A DNA stretch of 64,000 nt, taken from assembly GCA_026004875.1 (NCBI GenBank), contig BPJZ01000015.1:28084-92083 (forward strand), read 5' to 3'. Numbering within the stretch: position 1 is the first letter of the stretch; each line of letters begins with the position of its first letter. Of this stretch, positions 18,316-28,715 are shown piece after piece. This DNA comes from Candidatus Poribacteria bacterium. Its GTDB lineage: Bacteria; Poribacteria; WGA-4E; GCA-2687025. The position numbers and the translations under genes were made by a program. Below the pieces are notes generated by a model. The model made no database searches, had not been told where the DNA came from, and saw only the letters and a program-made list of their open reading frames with translations.

Positions 18316-19416
18316 ATGCCCTCTCGGTTTGGACGTCGGATGCTGATCGCTTTAGGGATACTGTTGCTGGTTGTGGGCGTTCTCGGCGGATTGGGGCGGG
18401 TTGGGTGGCTTCCGGTGGGGGTCTGGACGGGCCGGATTGCGGCACATCATGGGGCGCTGATGGTCTCCGGATTCCTGGGGGCGCTGATCGGCTTAGAACG
18501 GGCCGTAGCTTGGGGACGGCGGTGGGGTTATCTAGCTCCGATCTTGGCATTGGTTGGATCGGCGCTTCTGATCGGCGGGGCGCCCAGACAGTGGTCGGCA
18601 GGGGTGTTTCTCCTTTCCTCCGCGTTGCTAGGGGGGCTATACGCGCGGCTCTACCGGAGGCGACCGAGCCTGGAGATGCGGGTGATGGGGGCTGGGGCTC
18701 TCTGTCTGTTGGTTGCTCACGGGCTCTGGATGCTGGGCTTCCCTTATGGGCAGTTGGTCCCGTGGTGGATGGGATTTCTTGTGTTGACAATCGCCGGGGA
18801 GCGGCTGGAGCTGTCCCGACTTCTGCGGCTGACTCGAGGGGCGGTGGTAGCCTTCACTCTGATTCTGCTGCTCGCCGTTGCGGGCTACTTCCTGAGCGTT
18901 TGGAACTACGGGTTGGGCATTCGAGTGGAGGGGGCCGCCTACCTGTTGCTGAGCTTTTGGCTCCTGCGCTACGACATGGCCCGCCGATCGGTTCGCCAAC
19001 CGGGGCTGTCTCGTTATACGGCGTTAGCTCTGCTGGTCGGGTACGGGTGGCTGGGTGTGGCCGGACTGATTCGGCTATTGTGGGCTGGATGGCCGGGACA
19101 GATGGCACAGGATGCCGCGCTCCACGCGTTCTTTTTGGGGTTTGTCTTCTCGATGATCTTTGCGCACGCGCCGATCATCTTTCCGTCCATTCTGGGAGTT
19201 TCGGTGGCGTTTGGACGGTTCTTTTACGTTCCGCTGGTGCTGCTGGAGCTGACCGTTGCGCTTCGGGTGGTCGGGGACCTCGTGGTGGGATTCTCTGGGC
19301 AGCGGTGGGGGGCGCTGCTGAACGCCCTAACGCTGGCGTTGTTCCTGGAAACGATGGCCGGTTCGGTCATTCGGGGGCGTCGGGGGACGGAGGCCGTTCG
19401 GGAACCGGTCCGTTGA
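18316..19416 (+). CDS. Polytopic membrane protein, NnrS-like layout
   Basis: A 366-residue integral membrane protein with about ten to twelve helices. A His pair sits early in HHGALMVSGFLGALIGLERA, and later there is HAFFLGFVFSMIFAHAPIIFP. This arrangement, a His-containing helix near the N-terminus and His-rich helix late, resembles the NnrS family of haem/copper membrane proteins, but similarity was judged by eye only. The start at 18316 follows GGAAGGAGG; a longer in-frame extension upstream is unlikely to be translated. Its 3' end overlaps the convergent pth gene by 50 bases. Function unknown; a metal- or haem-binding role is a guess from the His placement. Confidence 0.65.
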   Translation: MPSRFGRRMLIALGILLLVVGVLGGLGRVGWLPVGVWTGRIAAHHGALMVSGFLGALIGLERAVAWGRRWGYLAPILALVGSALLIGGAPRQWSAGVFLLSSALLGGLYARLYRRRPSLEMRVMGAGALCLLVAHGLWMLGFPYGQLVPWWMGFLVLTIAGERLELSRLLRLTRGAVVAFTLILLLAVAGYFLSVWNYGLGIRVEGAAYLLLSFWLLRYDMARRSVRQPGLSRYTALALLVGYGWLGVAGLIRLLWAGWPGQMAQDAALHAFFLGFVFSMIFAHAPIIFPSILGVSVAFGRFFYVPLVLLELTVALRVVGDLVVGFSGQRWGALLNALTLALFLETMAGSVIRGRRGTEAVREPVR

Positions 19417-19978
19417 ACCGGCTCATGGCGACTTCGATTCCCTCTTTCAGGGCTGTTTGCACTGCATCCGCTGTCCAGTCCAGCAGACGGGAGACGATTG
19501 GAATCTCGGTCGGGGAGAATTCGCCGAGGACGTAGGCGATCACTTCGCGCTTGTTAGGGGGCTGGCCGATACCCATTCGGAAGCGAGGAAAGGCCTCGGT
19601 TCTCAGGGCAGCGGTGATCGAAGCCAGGCCGTTGTGTCCGCCGTCGCTTCCCTTTTTGCGGATGCGAAGTGTTCCCAGCGGAAGTTGGAAGTCGTCCACC
19701 AGGACCCAGAGCTGATCGGGGGGCAGTGAGAACCGGTCTGCGATCTGGAGGACCGCCTCACCGCTTCGGTTCATGTAGGTGAGCGGTTTGGCCAGCAGCA
19801 CCGGACGGCCTTCGATCTGGCATCGGTACAGGAGAGACCGACAGGCGGCTTCGGGGGTAGCCCTTGGCGCCCAGCGGGAAAGAAGCCGGTCTACGACCCG
19901 AAAGCCGAGGTTGTGTCGGGTTTCGGCGTACCGGGGCCCCGGGTTTCCCAGTCCGATCAGCGCGACCTCCACTCCCAT
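19367..19978 (-). CDS. pth: Peptidyl-tRNA hydrolase
   Basis: A 203-residue Pth, which recycles peptidyl-tRNA released from stalled ribosomes. All family motifs are present: GLGNPGPRYAETRHNLGF with the catalytic His in TRHNLG, KPLTYMNRSGE with the conserved Asn, VLVDDFQLPLG with the catalytic Asp, and GSDGGHNGL. It is last in the minus-strand run L25, amidase, GerMN protein, pth; L25 and pth are often neighbours in bacteria. The C-terminal 16 codons overlap the convergent membrane-protein gene. Confidence 0.95.
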   Translation of the reverse strand: MGVEVALIGLGNPGPRYAETRHNLGFRVVDRLLSRWAPRATPEAACRSLLYRCQIEGRPVLLAKPLTYMNRSGEAVLQIADRFSLPPDQLWVLVDDFQLPLGTLRIRKKGSDGGHNGLASITAALRTEAFPRFRMGIGQPPNKREVIAYVLGEFSPTEIPIVSRLLDWTADAVQTALKEGIEVAMSRFNGPVPERPPSPDAPE

Positions 19979-20598
19979 CGTTCCGGCTCCGCAAAGAATT
20001 CAATCGCGAACGGTTCCTCGATGGCTAGATGGCCGCCAAGCGTCAGGGCGATCTCTCCGTCCATGAGGACCTGGCACCGTCGGAGGGTGGGAAAGTTGGC
20101 CCGCAGCGTCTGGGAGAGGCCTTGAAGGAAGTACAGCTCGGCGTCTAGGCCCACAAGCGCAGAGCGGACCTGACTGGAGAGGTCCAAGACGGCCGTCTGA
20201 GGGTTCGGAAGAAAAGCGGCCAGGAGCCGAACTCCTTCCCTGTCCGGGGCTCGTCGTCTCCAGGCGTCCAGCCAGACGTCAACCACCGCGCGGACACGGA
20301 GCGCTTCGGAGTTCGGGACGGCAAGGGAACGTTCCTCCTGAACCCATCCGTCCTGTGTCGGCTCGAAGAGGATCAGAATGAGGCGACGCTCCCGCACTGT
20401 CGGGGCGCTCAACTGCCGGTACTTGGCCCAAGCGGTGGATGACTCCGACGGGCCATCCGGCGGAACTGCTGAACTCCCCTTTGAGGGGGACGGGGAACGC
20501 AGCAGCGAGAGCATCAGCCCACCGACCAAGGCGAGTCCCACCGCTGCGCCGATCAGATAAGGAAGAAGCGCTCTCCAACGCGCGCTGCGTTCGTTCAT
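19957..20598 (-). CDS. GerMN-domain membrane-anchored protein
   Basis: A 213-residue protein with a single N-terminal membrane helix (about residues 8-30, LLPYLIGAAVGLALVGG) and a C-terminal GerMN-like domain, recognisable from the VVDVWLDAWRRR, AVLDLSS and ELYFLQGLSQTLRANFP pattern. GerMN domains occur beside N-acetylmuramoyl-L-alanine amidases in many non-sporulating bacteria, as here. A role in cell-wall turnover is inferred. The ATG at 20598 overlaps the amidase stop as ATGA and has GGGGAGGG before it; a slightly longer upstream frame is disfavoured. The 3' end overlaps the start of pth by 22 bases. Confidence 0.75.
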   Translation of the reverse strand: MNERSARWRALLPYLIGAAVGLALVGGLMLSLLRSPSPSKGSSAVPPDGPSESSTAWAKYRQLSAPTVRERRLILILFEPTQDGWVQEERSLAVPNSEALRVRAVVDVWLDAWRRRAPDREGVRLLAAFLPNPQTAVLDLSSQVRSALVGLDAELYFLQGLSQTLRANFPTLRRCQVLMDGEIALTLGGHLAIEEPFAIEFFAEPERWEWRSR

Positions 20599-21800
20599 CG
20601 GCCCTCCCCTGAGGGGAGATAACGGGCGAGCGCCGCCCACAAGGCCTCCGCCGCTCGCTGTACGGTCCGGGAATCGCTCCAGTACTGGGCCTCCTGAGCG
20701 TTGCTCAGGTAGCCCAGCTCGACGTGAACCGCCGGAACGGGGCTTCTGTGAAGGAGCGCGACCGGGAGGCGAAGCACTTTTCCGACAAACCCCGCCTCGC
20801 TCAACGACTGAGCGATCAGCTCGGCCAGCCGTTGTGACTCAAGGAAGGGGTCCCTCCCCCCGGTGGCCTCGATCCCAGCAGGAGGAACGATCTGGCGTCC
20901 TCCTCGTGGCGGAAGGGTTGGGACCACCACCCGATAGCCGGATTCGGACGGGCTGGGGGAACGGTTGAAGTGCAATGAGAGGAGGACCGTCCCGTTGCTG
21001 CGTTCGATAGCTTCCAGTCGCTCTTGGAGGGTGCGCTCTTGGTCCCCGTTTCGCGTCAAGACGCAGCGAACACCCATCGCTGTTCCGATCGAAGCGATCT
21101 GTCGGGCCAGAGCGAGCGTCAACTCCTTTTCGATCAGCCCGTTTCCCTGGACGCCGGGGTCTCCGCCGCCGTGTCCGGGATCGAGGACGGGCCGCAAGTT
21201 CACCCAGCGGGCCGGAGCCGGTGGAATCGACCGGAACGGCAGCTCTAAGCGAGGAGGAATCGGCAAGGGTTCCGCCTCCTCAGGGAGCTGGACAAGCGGC
21301 GGTACCGCTTGGGTCCAATCGAGGAGCAGTCGATCGTTGGCAACCTCATAGGTGGCCGAAAAGCCCATCAGTTGAGGGAGCAGTTCGCTGAGGAGCTGGA
21401 TTGGAAACCAAACTTCCCCCTCGCGGACCAAGGGAGGGGCGGCCAACTCGACGGTTCCGCCGCCGAGCAGCTCGGCGCTCCGAGAGCCGATCCGCATCCG
21501 CAGCGTCGCTTCCGTCTGGGGACCAAGAACGCGCAACGAGACGCTCCCTGTGGGGGCTGTGTAGCGGTACTGAGCCCGGAACGGCGTCCGTTGACCATCC
21601 AGAAGCGCCCGGAGCGCCGTTGCCGAGCAGTAGGTTACCCCTCCGATCGCCCGTGTCTCCAAGGGGAGAAGGGCGGCTCCCTCTGGGCCGACGACCTCCA
21701 CGCTTTGGGCGCTCAGGAGCGTTCCCAAGAGAAAAAGAATCTCGACGGCCCACAGGGAAGACCGTCGAGAGGTCTGTTGCTCGCTCTTTGCTCGATTCAT
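20595..21800 (-). CDS. N-acetylmuramoyl-L-alanine amidase (Amidase_3)
   Basis: A 401-residue secreted zinc amidase that cuts between N-acetylmuramic acid and L-Ala of peptidoglycan. A signal peptide spans about residues 1-33. Residues about 35-165 look like a copper-amine-oxidase-N-like domain common in these amidases. The catalytic domain begins at VLDPGHGGGDPG (Zn His), then EKELTLALA (Zn Glu), SLHFNRS (Zn His) and VELGYLSN (catalytic Glu). The stop overlaps the start of the GerMN gene as ATGA, so the two are coupled. Likely acts in cell separation or turnover. Confidence 0.92.
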   Translation of the reverse strand: MNRAKSEQQTSRRSSLWAVEILFLLGTLLSAQSVEVVGPEGAALLPLETRAIGGVTYCSATALRALLDGQRTPFRAQYRYTAPTGSVSLRVLGPQTEATLRMRIGSRSAELLGGGTVELAAPPLVREGEVWFPIQLLSELLPQLMGFSATYEVANDRLLLDWTQAVPPLVQLPEEAEPLPIPPRLELPFRSIPPAPARWVNLRPVLDPGHGGGDPGVQGNGLIEKELTLALARQIASIGTAMGVRCVLTRNGDQERTLQERLEAIERSNGTVLLSLHFNRSPSPSESGYRVVVPTLPPRGGRQIVPPAGIEATGGRDPFLESQRLAELIAQSLSEAGFVGKVLRLPVALLHRSPVPAVHVELGYLSNAQEAQYWSDSRTVQRAAEALWAALARYLPSGEGR

Positions 21801-21830
21801 AGTCGGTTACGTATCGTTGCTTGAAGGCGG

Positions 21831-22478
21831 TTAGCCTTCCTCTTCTTTCTGTCGTTCGCCGACCCGTTCGGGCTCCCGTTCCTCCTCTTCCTCTTCGCCT
21901 TCAGCGGTCGGCTCCTCGACGACGCGCGGCGCCGCCACCGCGGCGACGACCGCTTCAGGATCGTTGAGGATTGTCGTTCCCTCTGGAACGGGGATCTCTC
22001 CGACGTGAAGGGAATCGCCGATGTCTAGGCCGGAGACGTCCACCTCGATCGCCTCAGGGATGTTCGAGACGATCGTGCGGATCTCTAGGTTGCGGAGAAG
22101 GTGTTCCAGAATTCCGCCCCGCTGCACCCCGATCGGTTCTCCGACCAGGTGCACGGCGACCTCCATGGTGATCTCTTCGTCGGCGCGCACCCGCTGGAAG
22201 TCCACATGGAGTAGCTCGTAGCGCACCGGTCCGCGCTGAATCTCCTTGACGACGGCGAGCGTCTGTTCTTCTCCCTCCACGTTGAGGTTGACCAAGGCGT
22301 GTTCGATGTCTTCGCGGGTCAGGGCGGTCCAGAATCGGCGGCGGTCCAGCTGGAGGGGCACGTTGGGGCCACCACCTCCGTAGAGATTTCCAGGGAGCCA
22401 CCCTTCCCGTCGCAGGGCGCGGGCTGCGCCCTTTCCTCGTCCACTTCGCTTCTTCGCTTCCAGGTGTACTTGATGCAT
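21831..22478 (-). CDS. rplY: 50S ribosomal protein L25 (CTC/TL5 form)
   Basis: A 215-residue L25 of the long CTC type that binds 5S rRNA. The N-terminal domain includes the KKRSGRGKGAARALRREGWLPGNLYG segment and LLHVDFQRV; the C-terminal TL5 beta-domain contains VAVHLVGEPIGVQRGGIL and DVSGLDIGDSLHVGEI. The tail is very acidic (runs of Glu). It lies 92 bases downstream of tRNA-Gln and 30 bases before the amidase gene. Confidence 0.95.
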   Translation of the reverse strand: MHQVHLEAKKRSGRGKGAARALRREGWLPGNLYGGGGPNVPLQLDRRRFWTALTREDIEHALVNLNVEGEEQTLAVVKEIQRGPVRYELLHVDFQRVRADEEITMEVAVHLVGEPIGVQRGGILEHLLRNLEIRTIVSNIPEAIEVDVSGLDIGDSLHVGEIPVPEGTTILNDPEAVVAAVAAPRVVEEPTAEGEEEEEEREPERVGERQKEEEG

Positions 22479-22570
22479 GGTTTTCTCGCCCTATCACGCT
22501 GCGCCCCGCTGGGGCCTAACGGATTTGGAGAGCCGGTCGTTGGGTTGACGCCGGACGACGCACAAAAAAA

Positions 22571-22645
22571 TGGCTGGCCGGGTAGGATTCGAACCTACGA
22601 ATGGCGGATCCAAAGTCCGCTGCCTTACCACTTGGCTACCGGCCA
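22571..22645 (-). tRNA. tRNA-Gln (anticodon TTG)
   Basis: On the minus strand the 75-base sequence folds as a cloverleaf. Acceptor arm TGGCCGG pairs with CCGGCCA, followed by discriminator G and an encoded CCA. The anticodon loop is CTTTGGA with anticodon TTG. The T arm contains GGTTCGAATCC. The first ten bases overlap the 3' end of ispE, whose TAG stop lies inside the acceptor/D-arm junction. Confidence 0.96.
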
Positions 22646-23604
22646 ACACTGGAGCTGTCGTCCTGAGCCAGGGAGACGCCGCACTCGGCAAACTGAGTCA
22701 GGAGAACCACTGAAAACCGTCCCTGGAGCGCTTGGGCCGCTCGTTGGGCCTCCGTTCCGCTCCGAAAGACGCCGTAGACCGCCGACCCGGAGCCGGTCAG
22801 GTGCGCCACCGCCCCGCGGGCGATCAGCTCGTCTCGGAGCGCCTCTAGTTGAGGGAACCACTCAAAGACGACCGTTTCGAAGCGGTTCCGGATCGTCTCG
22901 CTCCAGCGTTTTGAAGGTCTCCCTGAAGCCCAGAGACGCACCCATTCCTTCCAAATCTTATCATTGAGCCGCCGGAAGGTCAATCCAAGCCGTTCGGTGC
23001 CCAGCGCTTCCAAACCGAGCGCGGTGTACGCCTTCTTGGTGGAGATCTCAAATCCAGGGAAGACGATCACCACCGGCAGCCGCCCGTAGGAGGGGAGGCG
23101 AACCAGGTCGGCCCCGATCCCAAAGGCCCATTGGGTTCCGCCGGCGATCTGAAACGGGACGTCCGCCCCAACGCTCGCCCCGATTCGCTCCAACACCGCC
23201 TGAGGGTAGTGAGTTTGGCAGATTCGGTTGAGAGCGACCAGGATCGCCGCCGCGTCAGCGCTGCCCCCGCCCAACCCTGCGCCCATCGGAATGCGCTTCT
23301 CCAGGAGGACCTGCAGGCCGATTCGGCATCCAGAGAAGCGAAAGAAGGCCTCCGCCGCCCGGACGATCAAGTTCGACTCGTCGCGGGGGACGCGCGGATC
23401 ATCGCAGTAAATCGTGATGCCAGAGTCGGTCGTCTCGACGGTCAGCCGATCGGCCAGCTCCACCGACTGCAGGAGCGTCTCGACAGCGTGATAGCCGTTG
23501 GGTAGCCGGCCGAGGACCTCCAGGTGGAGATTGATCTTTGCCCGCGCCAAGAGGGTGAGCCGTTGTCCGGAGCCTTCCTCAAGCGGGGACGGCTCTCCGT
23601 TCAT
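22636..23604 (-). CDS. ispE: 4-diphosphocytidyl-2-C-methyl-D-erythritol kinase
   Basis: A 322-residue GHMP kinase of the MEP isoprenoid pathway, phosphorylating CDP-ME at the 2-hydroxyl. Signatures: AKINLHLEVLGRLPNGYH at the N-terminus with the catalytic Asp/Lys region, the ATP loop PMGAGLGGGSADAAA, GADVPFQIAGG, and the C-terminal LTGSGSAVYGVF loop. The gene is slightly long for the family, mostly from an N-terminal extension and a Ser-rich C-terminus. Its last three codons and stop overlap tRNA-Gln by 10 bases. It lies 3 bases downstream of a sugar isomerase gene's neighbour start region and is divergent from nothing; it continues the minus-strand run from 26524. Confidence 0.94.
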   Translation of the reverse strand: MNGEPSPLEEGSGQRLTLLARAKINLHLEVLGRLPNGYHAVETLLQSVELADRLTVETTDSGITIYCDDPRVPRDESNLIVRAAEAFFRFSGCRIGLQVLLEKRIPMGAGLGGGSADAAAILVALNRICQTHYPQAVLERIGASVGADVPFQIAGGTQWAFGIGADLVRLPSYGRLPVVIVFPGFEISTKKAYTALGLEALGTERLGLTFRRLNDKIWKEWVRLWASGRPSKRWSETIRNRFETVVFEWFPQLEALRDELIARGAVAHLTGSGSAVYGVFRSGTEAQRAAQALQGRFSVVLLTQFAECGVSLAQDDSSSVGR

Positions 23605-23607
23605 AGA

Positions 23608-24408
23608 TCAGATTCCTAGCTCGCGTTCGTAGCGCCGGAGCGTCGCAAGCTCCTGGGGAAGGTGCTCGGAGTAGGGCACCTCCCAGCGGATCCACTCTCC
23701 GCTGAGGTAGCCGTCGTAATCCAAGGAAGCCAGGAGCTCCAGAAGACGCCGATGGTCGATCATTCCAGTTCCGATTGGGGTCAATTTTCCGGTGTTCGGG
23801 TCCACGTCGTGAACGTGGAGATGGCGGATCCAGGGCCGGAGGACCTGAAAGGACTCTTCCAGCGTTGCAAACTTCCGCCGCACCGGGTGGAGAACGTCCC
23901 AGTTGACCCCGACGTTGGGATGGTCTACTGCTTCCATGACCGCGGCGACATCGCGGGGATGGCACCAGTCGTCGTGGGTCTCCATGCAGAGGGTGACGCC
24001 GTGCTCAGCGGCGAAGGGGGCGAGCTCGGCCAACGCATCGGCGACCAGTTGGATGGCTTGGCTCCGAGAGAGACTTTCTCCGATCTTTCCGCCAAAGACG
24101 CGAAGCCGCGGAGAGCCGATATCGGCGGCCAGTTCAAGATAACGTCGCGTCTGCTCGAGATTCTCCGTCCGCGTGGCCGGGTCGGCGTACCGACAGGAGA
24201 CGGCCAGACAGCAGAGCGAGACGCCGGAGGCTTCAACCTGATCGCGAATCGCTCGACGCTGCTCTGGAGTGGTCTCCAACTCGATTCCGTGGCGGTGGCC
24301 GCTTGCGGCGCGCGGCTCGATTCCGTCGTATCCCAGCCGCCGCGCCAGGTCGAGCACCTCCTTGAGGCTTAGGTCGGGCGTTGAAAAGGTCATGAACGCG
24401 TAACGCAT
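23608..24408 (-). CDS. Sugar phosphate isomerase/epimerase (TIM barrel)
   Basis: A 266-residue xylose-isomerase-like TIM-barrel protein. The divalent-metal ligands can be read in order: Glu in METHDDW, Asp in NWDVLHP, His in HVHDVDP and Glu in SGEWIRW. Members isomerise or epimerise sugars, inositols or keto-sugars, or dehydrate oxo-acids. The exact substrate is not predictable. It lies 12 bases downstream of a Gfo/Idh/MocA dehydrogenase and is 3 bases upstream of ispE. Pairing with dehydrogenases suggests a small catabolic route for an oxidised sugar or cyclitol. Confidence 0.85.
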   Translation of the reverse strand: MRYAFMTFSTPDLSLKEVLDLARRLGYDGIEPRAASGHRHGIELETTPEQRRAIRDQVEASGVSLCCLAVSCRYADPATRTENLEQTRRYLELAADIGSPRLRVFGGKIGESLSRSQAIQLVADALAELAPFAAEHGVTLCMETHDDWCHPRDVAAVMEAVDHPNVGVNWDVLHPVRRKFATLEESFQVLRPWIRHLHVHDVDPNTGKLTPIGTGMIDHRRLLELLASLDYDGYLSGEWIRWEVPYSEHLPQELATLRRYERELGI

Positions 24409-24420
24409 CCTCTGTCTCCT

Positions 24421-25476
24421 CTACTCCTCGATCTCCACCGCTGTTCCGCGCTCGGCCGAGGCGTAGACCGCGTCGGTGATCTGCTGGATGATCAGAGCCT
24501 TCTCCAGGGAGGTCATCGGTTCGCGACCGGTCCGGATTGCGCGGGCGAAGTCCGGCAGCGGTCCGCTGTGAACGGAGCGGGTCTCCGTGCCTTCCCAGAG
24601 GACTTGGGTTTGCGCCCCCTCCTCCTCGTCCCCGGCGGTGTAAAGGATGCGATTTTCTCGTCGGGCGGTCATGAACAGCTGCAGCGACCCCTGAGAGCCG
24701 AAGATGCCCCAGGCTTCGTCCCGTTCCGCTGGTGTGTACTCGCTTCGCTCCAGACTGAGGACGGTTCCCCCTTCGCACCGCACCAGCGCGATGTAGTGCG
24801 TCTCTGCGTCCGAGCCCGGGGCGATATGAGACTCGAAGACGGGCGGGCAGCGCCAGGTTTGGGCGAAGACCGTCCGAGGACGCAGCTTCCAGCCGGTGAT
24901 CCCCAAAAGGTAGTCCAGATCGTAGCATCCCCAGTTGACCAGGTATCCGCCGCCGTTGAGCGCCTTTTTCAAGCGCCATTCGGGGCGAGGCTGCTCCGGC
25001 TTAGGGCCGGCGGGTTGAAGGTTCCGGTGTCGGACGACGCGCAGCTCCCCGAGTGCTCCGGTCGCGAGGAACTCCGTCGCCCGGCGGGCCCCCTCGGTGA
25101 AGCGGTAGCGGGAGGAGCAGCAGGCCGCAACCAGCTCCCCTTTGGCGGCGATCATCCGGCGCACCTCCTGAGCGTTCATGGCGACCGGTTTTTCGGTCAG
25201 CACGTGCTTCCCGGCCGAGAAGGCCTTTAGAGCCATCTCGGTGCGCCCTCGCGTTGGGAAGGCCAGGACCACCGCCTCCACCTCTTCGTCGTGCAGGAGC
25301 TCGTCGCCGGAAGCGTAGACTCGCCGGGGGCGAAATTGATCCCGTGCCGCCTCGCGGTTAGCCTCGATCAGGTCTGCGGCAGCGATCAACTCCACCTCCG
25401 GCGACTCAACCGCCGTGGCTAGGTGATGCCGCCCGATGACCCCACATCCGATCACTCCAACGCGAACCGGTTCCAT
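24421..25476 (-). CDS. Gfo/Idh/MocA-family oxidoreductase
   Basis: A 351-residue NAD(P)-dependent dehydrogenase. The Rossmann loop VGVIGCGVIGRHHL is at the N-terminus. The conserved EKPVAMNAQEV (catalytic-site Lys-Pro) follows near residue 95, and the C-terminal beta-sheet domain has GGGYLVNWGCYDLDYLLG. It oxidises or reduces a sugar, cyclitol or similar alcohol. It is the middle gene of a three-gene set: dehydrogenase (25510-26524), this gene, isomerase. Two related dehydrogenases next to an isomerase suggest sequential oxidation and reduction at different carbons. Confidence 0.9.
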   Translation of the reverse strand: MEPVRVGVIGCGVIGRHHLATAVESPEVELIAAADLIEANREAARDQFRPRRVYASGDELLHDEEVEAVVLAFPTRGRTEMALKAFSAGKHVLTEKPVAMNAQEVRRMIAAKGELVAACCSSRYRFTEGARRATEFLATGALGELRVVRHRNLQPAGPKPEQPRPEWRLKKALNGGGYLVNWGCYDLDYLLGITGWKLRPRTVFAQTWRCPPVFESHIAPGSDAETHYIALVRCEGGTVLSLERSEYTPAERDEAWGIFGSQGSLQLFMTARRENRILYTAGDEEEGAQTQVLWEGTETRSVHSGPLPDFARAIRTGREPMTSLEKALIIQQITDAVYASAERGTAVEIEE

Positions 25477-25509
25477 CGTGCTTGGCCTTTCGTTCCTCTT
25501 CGTTAGGAC

Positions 25510-26524
25510 TCATTCGACTTCGGAGATGCGGACCGCGCGACCGCTTCGAGCCGATTCGTAGGCCGCCGTTGCGATGGCGATCGCCTTCCGGCCGGCGATC
25601 CCATCGCTGATCGGCTGTCGTCCCGTCCGGACACAATCGAGGAAGTGCCGGATCTCTTCAGCGAACGGGTCGTGCGGAACGATCTCGATTTGTTCCGTTT
25701 CGTCCCGGTCGCTCCGGCGAAGCCGGAGTCCGTCGTAGTTGTGGAGCGATCCCTTGGTGCCCTCGATCCAGAAGCGTTTGTGCCAGGGTGGATCGTAGGA
25801 CATCCAGTTGATCACAAAGTTCGCGATCGCCCCCGAGCGGAAGCGCAACGTCGCTGCCGCTGCGATCTCCCCCCTCCATGCGGCTGGGCTCGTGCAGCGT
25901 CCAGGCGAAGACGGAGTCCACCTCGCCCAGCCACCAGCGGAGCAGGTCCAGGCGGTGGCATCCGGCAGAAGCCAACGCTCCGCCGCCAAGCAGCTCGGCG
26001 CTCCGAATCCAACTGTCCGGCGGAAGGAGCAGGTTCTGATTGTGGTCCACTCGAACCAGCATCGGACGGCCGATGGCGCCGGCGTCCAGGAGCTCTTTGG
26101 CCCGTTGGTGATCCGCCTCAAACCGCTCGACGAAGGCCACCATTAACAGAACGCCGCTTCGCTGGACTGCGTTCAGAATTCGGTCGGCCTCCTCGAGCGT
26201 GCGAGCGAGGGGCTTTTCGATCAGAATGTGCTTCCCCGCCTGAGCCGCGGCGATCGCTGCCTCCGCGTGCAGATGGTGGGGCAGACAGAGGTCCACCGCC
26301 TCGATCTCTGGATGATCAAACACCTCGTCCCAGTCGGTGGTAAAGGCTTCAGCGTCCAGCTCCTCGGCCCGAAGCCGCGCCCGGTCCGGGTCCAAGTCGC
26401 AGCAAAGCACAACCTTTGCCCACTCGGGGCCTAGCGCCCGTAGGCCTCGTGCGTGCGCCCGCGAGATGCCCCCGCAGCCGACCAGCCCGATGCGAACCGG
26501 GCCGCTCCCGCTCTCGCTAGACAC
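25510..26524 (-). CDS. Gfo/Idh/MocA-family oxidoreductase (one frameshift)
   Basis: A 337-residue dehydrogenase after correction. The N-terminal nucleotide loop is RIGLVGCGGISRAHARG, the active-site stretch ILIEKPLARTLEEAD, and the substrate domain contains LLGGGALASAGCHRLDLLRW. The frame breaks in a run of six C (25869-25874). Deleting one base rejoins SRMEGEIAAAATLRFRSG and gives the normal C-terminus ending SGRAVRISEVE. The GTG start at 26524 follows GGAGGAGGAA on the coding strand and fits the family N-terminus, so a longer upstream start is not favoured. It is the first gene of the isomerase/dehydrogenase set. Confidence 0.83.
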
Positions 26525-26853
26525 GATCGGTTCCTCCTCCGGTGGTAGTCCTTCCGGACCAGCATCCCAGGTTGAAAGGATTGTCGGGCCTCTGGGGCCC
26601 CAACGCAAGGGTACGGACTGGCCTTGGAGATCAAGACGGAGCGCGCCCGCGGAGAGAACCGGCCGCAGAGCCGGGCCGTTTGAATTCTCGAAAATCGCCG
26701 GGACATAATTAATAACGGAGGTACGCCGTTCCCCCCGGGATGCTCGCCGAGAGGAACGCCGCGCTACCGCTCGGGAAGCGCCGTGGTTAGGTCTTCTCCA
26801 CGCCGCAGTGGTCGAGAGGTCGAATCCATCGTCTTAGATGAGGCTGGGGTACC
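26525..26853. other. Divergent intergenic region
   Basis: A 329-base gap between a Gfo/Idh/MocA gene (-) and the Kor-type oxidoreductase (+). A short AT-rich patch with AATTAATAA lies near 26706-26716, the only base-composition dip in the gap. Promoters for both flanking genes are expected here. No gene or repeat was seen; short open frames look non-coding. Confidence 0.4.
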
Positions 26854-28696
<1,843 letters not shown>

Positions 28697-28715
28697 GGCC
28701 GGAGAGGAAGCTACG

